Origin: Dehalococcoidia bacterium
GTDB taxonomy: Bacteria > Chloroflexota > Dehalococcoidia > UBA2979
Assembly: GCA_004297315.1 (NCBI GenBank)
Contig: SCTU01000019.1
Coordinates: forward strand, 1 to 5,518
Direction: 5' to 3'
Length of the DNA: 5,518 nt
The notes beneath the pieces were generated by a model. It worked only from the letters and a program-made list of their open reading frames with translations, was not told the DNA's origin and did no database searches. The translations under genes and the position numbers were made by a program. The number at the start of each line of letters is the position of its first letter. Positions within the stretch are counted from its first letter, which is position 1. Below, one piece after another: positions 1 to 4,675 of the stretch.

Positions 1-2
1 CC

Positions 3-374
3 GGCGCGCCGCTCCAACTGCGCCACGTCGTGGCGACCAACAAGATCCGGCTCGCCTCACCCGGCGGCGACACCGTCGAGGTCGCTGCGCCCTCGTTCGC
101 GGCGGGCGATGACCTGCTCGTGTCGGCGGGCTGGACGCGCGACTGGCTGACCGTCGGCGCCGACGAAGTCACGGTGCAGGTCGCGCGCAGCCTCGGGCCG
201 TGGGTGGCGACGGGGCGGATGGACCTCGGCTCAACCGGGCAGGCGACGCCGACCGCCGGGCTGCACGCCGACGGCGCGCTGGGGCCGGTGTGGTGGTTCG
301 ATGGCCCGCCGGCCGCCGAGGTGCTCCGCGTCCTCGCGCGCTCCTCGACGCTGCCTCGGTTGCTCGTGGCGTAG
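3..374 (+). CDS. 3' end of an unrecognised protein gene (partial, left edge)
   Basis: The frame is open from the left edge to a TAG at 372-374, giving 123 visible residues. A GTG at 30 could serve as a start, but it has no ribosome binding site and the frame stays open upstream of it, so this is more likely the C-terminal part of a longer protein. I do not recognise the family. The visible part alternates short hydrophobic beta-like stretches with Gly/Asp-rich turns (for example RLASPGGDTVEVAAP and EVTVQVARSLGPW). It has a Trp-rich patch (GPVWWFDGPP) near residues 95-104 and ends in a likely helix, AEVLRVLARSS. There is no signal peptide, membrane segment or recognisable catalytic motif. A beta-rich C-terminal domain of an enzyme or binding protein would fit, but that is a guess. 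The gene converges on the hydrolase at 389, with only 14 bp between the stop codons and no visible terminator. Confidence 0.65.
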   Translation, partial: GAPLQLRHVVATNKIRLASPGGDTVEVAAPSFAAGDDLLVSAGWTRDWLTVGADEVTVQVARSLGPWVATGRMDLGSTGQATPTAGLHADGALGPVWWFDGPPAAEVLRVLARSSTLPRLLVA

Positions 375-388
375 GGACGCGCGACGGC

Positions 389-1138
389 TCAGGCCTTCAG
401 GCGCTCGGCGAGGAAGGCGCGGGCGTGGTGGCGGCCCTCCTCAGGCATCTCGGCGTGCGCGCCGACGTGCCAGACGAGGCGCTTGTCGGTCGCGCCGAAC
501 GCGCCAAACATCGCGAGCGAGCCCGAGCGGTCGAAGCGTTCGTCGTCCCACTGGAGCATGAAGATGAGCGGGACGGTCACGTGGGGCGCCGCGGCCTCGA
601 GGACGGCACCACCGCCACCCTGGTTCGGCGTGACGCCGGTAAACCCGCAGAGGCCGAGCGCGGCCGCCTTCAGCCGCGTCTCCGAGGCGACATACGGCAC
701 GCCGATGAGCGAGCCCATCGACATGCCCGACCACCCGATCCGCCCTGCGTCGAACATGCCGGTTGCGAGGAACGTGGTGAGCACGCGCTTCCAGTCGGCG
801 GTGGCGTTGTCGGTCATACGCTTCGCGTCCGCCCAGAGCGCGTAGTACTCGGGTGACCTCGACTGCGCACCGCCGCGGTCGCCGTGGCCGGGGGCGTCGA
901 TGATGACGGCCGGGATGCCGTGCTCGCGCACGAAGCCCTGCGCCGTCGGCACCACGCTCGGCGCGCGCTTATGTCCACCGCCGCCGTGCCCGATCAGGAC
1001 GAGGGGAGAGCCGACCGGGATTCGCTCGGGCGCCCAGAGGACGCCGGTGATCGTGTCGCGCTCGCCCTGGACGGTGAAGTCGCGCTCCATGACGCCGTCG
1101 ACACGCACGCTCTCGCTTGTCCATTCGATGTCGCCCAT
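389..1138 (-). CDS. alpha/beta-fold serine hydrolase (dienelactone hydrolase/esterase-like)
   Basis: A 249-residue cytoplasmic protein with the layout of the alpha/beta-hydrolase superfamily. The N-terminal strands (residues 20-50) lead to an oxyanion-type HGGGGHKR loop at 51-58. A DAPGHGDRGG segment lies at 81-90, as in many esterases of this fold. The nucleophile elbow is GMSMG at 138-142, with Ser140 as predicted nucleophile. The acid is probably Asp198 or Asp199 in LQWDDERFD, and the base is probably His228 in HVGAHAEMP. The triad order Ser-Asp-His is standard, and about 250 residues is normal for small esterases and dienelactone hydrolase relatives. The ATG start is supported by an AAGGAGG Shine-Dalgarno sequence 6 nt upstream. 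No signal peptide is seen. The substrate cannot be inferred: ester, lactone or peptide bonds are all possible. It lies 81 bp downstream of the nucleoside hydrolase gene, in the same direction, with a TATACT promoter-like element between them. The fold is confident; the specific function is not. Confidence 0.88.
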   Translation of the reverse strand: MGDIEWTSESVRVDGVMERDFTVQGERDTITGVLWAPERIPVGSPLVLIGHGGGGHKRAPSVVPTAQGFVREHGIPAVIIDAPGHGDRGGAQSRSPEYYALWADAKRMTDNATADWKRVLTTFLATGMFDAGRIGWSGMSMGSLIGVPYVASETRLKAAALGLCGFTGVTPNQGGGGAVLEAAAPHVTVPLIFMLQWDDERFDRSGSLAMFGAFGATDKRLVWHVGAHAEMPEEGRHHARAFLAERLKA

Positions 1139-1144
1139 CGCCCG

Positions 1145-1151
1145 CCTCCTT
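1145..1151 (-). promoter_or_regulatory. Shine-Dalgarno sequence of the alpha/beta hydrolase
   Basis: The minus strand reads AAGGAGG followed by a 6-nt spacer and ATG at 1138. This near-perfect anti-16S match fixes the start codon of the hydrolase gene. It is the strongest ribosome binding site in the window. Confidence 0.8.
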
Positions 1152-1180
1152 CGGCCATTCGGCGCGGCTCGTGAACGCGG

Positions 1181-1186
1181 AGTATA
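1181..1186 (-). promoter_or_regulatory. candidate -10 element (TATACT) of the hydrolase gene
   Basis: On the minus strand TATACT stands out in an otherwise GC-rich intergenic stretch, 42 nt before the hydrolase ATG. It matches five of six positions of the sigma-70-type consensus TATAAT. No convincing -35 hexamer is visible at 16-18 nt spacing; the sequence there is CTTCGG-like. If it is active, the hydrolase could be transcribed independently of the upstream nucleoside hydrolase, with a leader of about 35 nt that includes the Shine-Dalgarno sequence. Confidence 0.35.
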
Positions 1187-1219
1187 CGAAGCGGCCTCGA
1201 GCCCCGAAGAAGCCAGGCG

Positions 1220-2137
1220 CTACCGCGTCACCGCGCGTAACCAGGCGTCCGCGAAGGCCGCCGTGTCCACGGCGGTCACAAGGCGCACCGGCAAGCCGTC
1301 CGCGGCCTCCCGCTCGTGCAGGAAGCCGCCCTCAACGCTGTACCGCAGTCTGACTTCGCGCACCTCGACGCCGTCCCAGCCGAGTGCGACGGCGCACGCG
1401 AGGGCATCGTGCTGGAAGTTGACGAGGTCGTCCGGGAGACCGGCATGTGTGCGCCCGAGGCGCTCGGCCATGCGCTCGTCGGCCGCGAACGCCTCGGCCT
1501 GGCGGGCGAGGAGACGCGCCAGCGGGCCGCCGCTGCGGAGCGCGGGCAGGTCGGCCCCACGGAGCGCTGTCTCCACCGTAACCGTGAGCGGGACGAGCGT
1601 CGGGCGCGAGGCTTCGAGGACGGCCTTCGCTGACTCCACGTCGACCTGGATGTTGTAGTCCCACTCGTTGCCCCACGCGGGGTAGCCCTTGCGGATCGGG
1701 AAGACCGACCCGCCCATCAGGACGAGGTTCGCCGAGCGCAGGATGCCGGGCGCGCGGCGTTCGAGCAGCGCCAGGTTGGTGAATGGCCCGATCGCCACAA
1801 CCGTCGCACCAGCCTCAATGCTCCGCGCGAGCGCGTCGAGTGCGAGTTCGTGAGGCGCGGGCCGCGGCACGACGGGCTGCGGCCAGTACCGCGCCTCGTC
1901 TGGGTAGGTGGGCCGCTCCCGATAGACGCCCAGCGCGACGTCGGCGCCCGCGAAGACCGGGATGTCGCTGCGCCCCACCAGGTCGAGGGCATACCGCGCG
2001 TAGGCGGCGCGGCGGCCGGCCTCGTCGGCGGCCGTGGTGACTGCGGCGACCTCGGCGTCGGGCCAGCCGAGCACCATCGCGAGCGCGCAGAGGTCGTCCG
2101 TGTCGCCGCCGATGTCGGTGTCGATGTGCAGCAACAT
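1220..2137 (-). CDS. nucleoside hydrolase (inosine/uridine-preferring type)
   Basis: A 305-residue protein of the IUNH/nucleoside hydrolase family, whose members cleave the N-glycosidic bond of ribonucleosides to give base and ribose for salvage. The N-terminus MLLHIDTDIGGDTDD carries the Asp cluster (D6, D8, D12, D14, D15) that binds Ca2+ and the ribose in this family. Further hallmarks are GPFTNLAL at 117-124 (Thr120 as likely metal ligand), MGGS at 141-144, NEWDYNIQVDVESA at 157-170 and the C-terminal FQHDALA with His243-Asp244. The size matches the usual 300-330 residues. The frame extends upstream to 2398 into the helicase gene, but that part is Arg-rich and unlike the family. The ATG at 2135-2137 places the Asp cluster at the expected N-terminus, so I chose it. 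No Shine-Dalgarno sequence precedes it; translation may be leaderless. Substrate preference (purine, pyrimidine or non-specific) cannot be read from the sequence. Confidence 0.92.
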   Translation of the reverse strand: MLLHIDTDIGGDTDDLCALAMVLGWPDAEVAAVTTAADEAGRRAAYARYALDLVGRSDIPVFAGADVALGVYRERPTYPDEARYWPQPVVPRPAPHELALDALARSIEAGATVVAIGPFTNLALLERRAPGILRSANLVLMGGSVFPIRKGYPAWGNEWDYNIQVDVESAKAVLEASRPTLVPLTVTVETALRGADLPALRSGGPLARLLARQAEAFAADERMAERLGRTHAGLPDDLVNFQHDALACAVALGWDGVEVREVRLRYSVEGGFLHEREAADGLPVRLVTAVDTAAFADAWLRAVTR

Positions 2138-2145
2138 GGGCGAAC

Positions 2146-2151
2146 ACCGTA
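2146..2151 (-). promoter_or_regulatory. candidate -10 element for a leaderless nucleoside hydrolase transcript
   Basis: The minus strand reads TACGGT, fitting the loose TANNNT pattern, and ends 8 nt before the ATG at 2137. This places a predicted transcription start at or within a base or two of the start codon. Together with the lack of a Shine-Dalgarno sequence, this fits leaderless expression, which is common in some high-GC phyla. No clear -35 element is seen. The evidence is positional only. Confidence 0.25.
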
Positions 2152-2197
2152 CCCCAGCGCAGGACATCGACGACCACTGCCCCAGGTGGGCGCCAAA

Positions 2198-2219
2198 GAG
2201 GGCGGATTGCTCCGCCCTC
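2198..2219 (-). terminator. intrinsic terminator downstream of the DEAD-box helicase
   Basis: A perfect 9-bp inverted repeat (GAGGGCGGA / TCCGCCCTC) encloses a 4-nt loop. Read on the minus strand, the hairpin begins 25 nt after the helicase TAG and is followed by a short TTT run. This is the best terminator candidate in the window. It separates helicase transcription from the nucleoside hydrolase gene, which starts 60 bp further on. The T tract is short, so termination may be partial. Confidence 0.7.
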
Positions 2220-2244
2220 CAGAATCCAGTCTCAGACCTCGGAA

Positions 2245-3585
2245 CTAGCGCCGGGAGTAGCCTCCACGGCTGCTGCCGCCCCCGCTGTAGCCGCCGCGAC
2301 GAGGCCGGCCGCCGCCACCGCCGTTGCGCGCGGGAGCGGCCGAGGCGCGACCGCGCGAGTACGACGCGACCTCGGGCAGGCCGCGCGGCGGGTCCCACGA
2401 GGCGAGGTCCAGCAGTCGCGTGTCGTCCGCGGCCATGCTCACGATGCCGACGTCGATCCCTGCGGCGCGCTCGATTCCGGTCACGTCGCGCTCCTCGATG
2501 GGCAGCACGAGCGTGACGACCATGCCGGACTCGCCGGCGCGGGCGGTGCGCCCGGAGCGGTGCAGGTAGACCTTGTGGTCCTCGGGCGGGTCGTAGTGGA
2601 TGACCACGTCGATGCCGTCCACGTGCAGCCCGCGCGCCGCCACGTTCGTGGCGACGAGGACAGGGACCGAGCCGCGGGAGAAATCGGCCAGCGTGCGCTC
2701 ACGCTTGCTCTGCGAGAGCCGGCCGTGGATCGCAGCGGCGCGGAGGCCGGTGCGGCCGAGTTGCTCGGCGAGGCGGTCGGCGCCGTGCGTGGTGCGCACG
2801 AAGACGATCACACGCTTCGCGGCGGAACAGATACGCGAGGCGATCTCGACCTTCGAGTCCGACGTGACGCCGATGAAGCGCTGCTCGAGCGTGTCCACCG
2901 TGGCCTGCGTGGAGGCGACCTCATGACGGACGGGGTCCTTCTGGTAGCGCTGCACCAGCGTGCGGATCGCGCCGTCCAGCGTGGCCGAGAACAGCAGCGT
3001 CTGCGTCTCGCCCTCGATCTGGCCCAGGATGCGTTCCACCTGAGGGAGGAAGCCCATGTCCGCCATCTGGTCGGCTTCATCGAGGACGACATTCTTGACG
3101 GCGGAGACGGACATCTCACCGCGCTCGAGCAGGTCGTTCAGCCGGCCGGGAGTCGCGATGACGATGTCCACGCCCTGACGCAGCGCCTGGACCTGGCGGA
3201 ACATCGAGGCGCCGCCGTAGATGGCGCAGAGCCAGAGCCCGCGCGCCGCCGCGTACGGGGTGAGTTCCTCCGCGACCTGGTTGGCGAGCTCGCGCGTGGG
3301 CACAAGCACGATCGCGTGGGGCCGGCGCGGTTTCGCGGTCTTCGTGCGCTCGATGAGCGGCAGGCCGAATGCCAGCGTCTTGCCGGACCCGGTCTGTGCC
3401 TTCCCGCTGACGTCGCGCCCCGCGAGCGCGTCCGGGATCGTCAAGGTCTGGATCGGGAAGGGCTGGGTAAAGCCTCGCTTTGCCAGGACGGCGAGCAGGT
3501 CGGGAGAGACGCCGAGGTCGGCGAAGGTCGTGGCGCCCTCCTCCAGTGAGAGGGTGGCGACGTCGGGATCGGGTTCGTGGTCCAC
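2245..3585 (-). CDS. DEAD-box ATP-dependent RNA helicase with RGG-type C-terminal tail
   Basis: A 446-residue cytoplasmic RNA helicase that would unwind or remodel RNA using ATP. Residues below count from the chosen start. All core motifs are present in order: Q motif GFTQPFPIQ (38-46), motif I AQTGSGKT (63-70), Ia PTRELA (96-101), Ib TPGR (145-148), II DEAD (169-172), III SAT (200-202), IV VFVRT (261-265), V ATNVAARGLHV (312-322) and VI HRSGRTARAG (342-351). The tail from about 409 is rich in Arg and Gly, with three RGG or RRGGY units, a common RNA-binding extension. Motif V has Asn and His where Asp is usual in the TDVAARGLD form. The start is uncertain. I use GTG at 3583-3585. TTG at 3613-3615 has GGAG 10 nt upstream. 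GTG at 3745-3747 would give 500 residues, but the added part has AT-ending codons, including AGA, and looks non-coding. A good terminator follows. RhlE/CshA-like roles in cold response or ribosome assembly are possible. Confidence 0.93.
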   Translation of the reverse strand: MDHEPDPDVATLSLEEGATTFADLGVSPDLLAVLAKRGFTQPFPIQTLTIPDALAGRDVSGKAQTGSGKTLAFGLPLIERTKTAKPRRPHAIVLVPTRELANQVAEELTPYAAARGLWLCAIYGGASMFRQVQALRQGVDIVIATPGRLNDLLERGEMSVSAVKNVVLDEADQMADMGFLPQVERILGQIEGETQTLLFSATLDGAIRTLVQRYQKDPVRHEVASTQATVDTLEQRFIGVTSDSKVEIASRICSAAKRVIVFVRTTHGADRLAEQLGRTGLRAAAIHGRLSQSKRERTLADFSRGSVPVLVATNVAARGLHVDGIDVVIHYDPPEDHKVYLHRSGRTARAGESGMVVTLVLPIEERDVTGIERAAGIDVGIVSMAADDTRLLDLASWDPPRGLPEVASYSRGRASAAPARNGGGGGRPRRGGYSGGGSSRGGYSRR

Positions 3586-3831
3586 GATCGGGCGCGGTGA
3601 GGTAGCAATCGACAAAGAGGATGATCTCCGGTTCGGCCAGGGCTGCGGCAGTGAGCATGGGTGTGCCGCGGGCCTCGGAGCCCGGGGACAAGAGGCGCCC
3701 AGCAGCCGGCCGGCGCATCTGCTCGTGTACGGCTCAGAAACGGCCACCCGGTCGAATCCGCGTGCGCGGCGTCCAGGCGCTCTTCCGATTCACACGTCAC
3801 ACGGTTGCAGTGAAGACGAGCAGTGAGAGAA

Positions 3832-3868
3832 GAGGGGAGTCTGAGGACTCTCTTCCCGGCATGGCCGG
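3832..3868 (+). repeat. two adjacent hairpins upstream of the cupredoxin gene
   Basis: The first hairpin pairs 3832-3841 with 3846-3855 around a TGAG loop: 10 bp including two G-U pairs, with a perfect GAGTC/GACTC core. The second begins at the next base: CCGGC 3856-3860 pairs with GCCGG 3864-3868 around ATG. The G-U pairs exist only in plus-strand RNA, so a plus-strand transcript is the better reading. They end about 100 nt before the cupredoxin ATG and could belong to a structured leader. No T tract follows, so a terminator role is less likely. Confidence 0.4.
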
Positions 3869-3957
3869 TCAGTGAATCTGAATCGACCGTAACACGTCCA
3901 CACGGCTACGCACCATCCGGGGGTGTTGAGAGATAGTGAATGGTGTGCGGCCGCGCT

Positions 3958-3963
3958 GAGGAG
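3958..3963 (+). promoter_or_regulatory. Shine-Dalgarno sequence of the cupredoxin gene
   Basis: GAGGAG is followed by a 7-nt spacer and ATG at 3971. This decides the start against the in-frame codon at 3923, because only the 3971 start puts the lipoprotein signal peptide at the N-terminus. Confidence 0.75.
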
Positions 3964-3970
3964 ATCCTGG

Positions 3971-4558
3971 ATGTCCCCGAGTCTGAAGTGGCGAATCGTC
4001 TTGCCGGCCGGCCTCCTTCTGGTCGCTGCGAGCGCTCTCGCGGGCTGCTCGCCCTCGAAGCCTGCGCCGACGGCGAGCCCGAGTGCAGCCACGACGGCGA
4101 CCGCGCCAGCGACAACGACTCCGTCGACGCCGTCCACCCCGACTTCGACCGTCGCGCCATCGACCACAGCGACCGCACCCACGACCGCCACGCCCGCTCC
4201 ACCGGCTGCAGCGCGTTTAGACGTTGCAGTCACACTGAAGGACTTCGCGGTCGTTGCGACGCCGGCCTCGATCACCGCCGGCAAGGTGACGTTCGCGGTG
4301 CAGAACGCCGGCGTGAGCCCGCACGAGTTCGTCATCGTGAAGAGCGATCTTGCACCGGACAGCCTGCCGCAGGTGAACCAGAAGACCGTGGACGAGAAGC
4401 AAGTCCAGGTCATCGGGAAGGTCGAACCGTTCGACGGTGGATCCAAGCGGGAACTGGCGCTGGAGTTGCAACCGGGCCGTTATGTGCTGCTGTGCAACAT
4501 TCCCAGTCATTACATCTCTGGCATGTACACGGCATTCGCCGTCACAGCCGTGCAATAA
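3971..4558 (+). CDS. cupredoxin lipoprotein (type 1 copper, plastocyanin/rusticyanin-like)
   Basis: A 195-residue exported copper protein, probably a one-electron carrier outside the cytoplasmic membrane. The N-terminus has a short basic region (K7, R9), a hydrophobic core (residues 10-22) and a lipobox LAGC at 23-26, so Cys26 should be lipidated and anchor the protein. Residues 27-82 form a low-complexity Thr/Ala/Pro/Ser linker that would hold the domain away from the membrane. The cupredoxin domain covers about 84-195, with strands VTFAVQNAG and VIVKSD. The copper ligands are visible: His118 (SPHEF), Cys175, His180 and Met185 in CNIPSHYISGM. The C-x4-H-x4-M spacing resembles rusticyanin and sulfocyanin-type proteins rather than plastocyanin (C-x2-H-x4-M). 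All four ligands are intact. The electron partner is unknown; no oxidase or nitrite reductase gene lies nearby. A copper-binding or copper-delivery role is an alternative. Confidence 0.9.
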   Translation: MSPSLKWRIVLPAGLLLVAASALAGCSPSKPAPTASPSAATTATAPATTTPSTPSTPTSTVAPSTTATAPTTATPAPPAAARLDVAVTLKDFAVVATPASITAGKVTFAVQNAGVSPHEFVIVKSDLAPDSLPQVNQKTVDEKQVQVIGKVEPFDGGSKRELALELQPGRYVLLCNIPSHYISGMYTAFAVTAVQ

Positions 4559-4609
4559 AGTTCACGTTCAGATTCTCGCTTCGACGAACCTCGGTCGCGG
4601 CGATTGACC

Positions 4610-4615
4610 TATACT
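4610..4615 (+). promoter_or_regulatory. candidate -10 element (TATACT) of the CHRD-protein gene
   Basis: TATACT lies 60 nt before the ATG at 4676, inside the 117-bp gap after the cupredoxin gene. It matches five of six positions of TATAAT and is the same hexamer found before the hydrolase gene, but no good -35 is seen 16-18 nt upstream. A TTGACC directly abuts it, too close to act as its -35. If active, the CHRD gene can be expressed separately from the cupredoxin gene. Confidence 0.35.
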
Positions 4616-4662
4616 GCGAGGCGCGCGGCAGCGAAGTCGCAAGAACGCGACGCAGTTTTTCT

Positions 4663-4669
4663 GAGGGAG
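4663..4669 (+). promoter_or_regulatory. Shine-Dalgarno sequence of the CHRD-protein gene
   Basis: GAGGGAG is followed by a 6-nt spacer and ATG at 4676. It supports the start that places a normal signal peptide first, rather than the in-frame TTG at 4604. Confidence 0.7.
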
Positions 4670-4675
4670 CGACAC

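Larger units (their letters stand above)
3586..3970. other. divergent intergenic region between helicase and cupredoxin genes
   Basis: This 385-bp stretch lies between the helicase (minus) and cupredoxin (plus) starts and should hold both promoters. No strong -35/-10 pair could be recognised for either gene. It contains two adjacent hairpins at 3832-3868, a small inverted repeat (CGGGC-6 nt-GCCCG) at 3669-3684, and a self-complementary GCCGGCCGGC at 3705-3714. A 12-mer at 3778-3789 matches a common sequencing adapter. ORFs crossing the region on both strands look like shadows. If the helicase starts at the upstream GTG (3747), the non-coding part shrinks to about 220 bp. Confidence 0.6.

Noticed and set aside
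375..388. Terminator between the left partial gene and the hydrolase
   Set aside because: The gap is only 14 bp and no stem is visible in it.
1139..2137. Nucleoside hydrolase and alpha/beta hydrolase as a dedicated two-gene pathway
   Set aside because: The 81-bp gap, a possible internal promoter and the unknown substrate of the second enzyme give no firm link beyond shared direction.
2138..2398. Upstream extension of the nucleoside hydrolase frame to 2398
   Set aside because: It overlaps the 3' end of the helicase gene and the terminator, is Arg-rich and low in typical coding features, and the family's Asp cluster sits right after the ATG at 2137.
2560..3549. Long plus-strand ORF of 329 codons opposite the helicase
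   Set aside because: The composition is dominated by Arg, Val, Gly and Asp with no recognisable motif, as expected for the antisense shadow of a GC-rich gene. The opposite strand encodes a complete set of helicase motifs.
3923..3970. N-terminal extension of the cupredoxin from 3923
   Set aside because: It lacks a ribosome binding site and would bury the lipoprotein signal peptide. The ATG at 3971 has GAGGAG at 7-nt spacing.
4066..4210. Possible tandem DNA repeat in the cupredoxin linker
   Set aside because: It is low-complexity coding sequence for Thr, Ala, Pro and Ser, without a regular repeat unit.
3790..4446. Minus-strand ORF of 218 codons opposite the cupredoxin
   Set aside because: Its Val/Ala/Gly-rich repeats are the reverse complement of the Thr/Ala/Pro linker, so it is a shadow.
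4604..4609. TTGACC as a -35 element
   Set aside because: It directly abuts the TATACT -10 candidate, and no -10-like sequence follows at 16-18 nt.
4604..4675. N-terminal extension of the CHRD protein from the TTG at 4604
   Set aside because: The ATG at 4676 has a strong Shine-Dalgarno sequence and starts a normal signal peptide; the extension contains the candidate -10 element.
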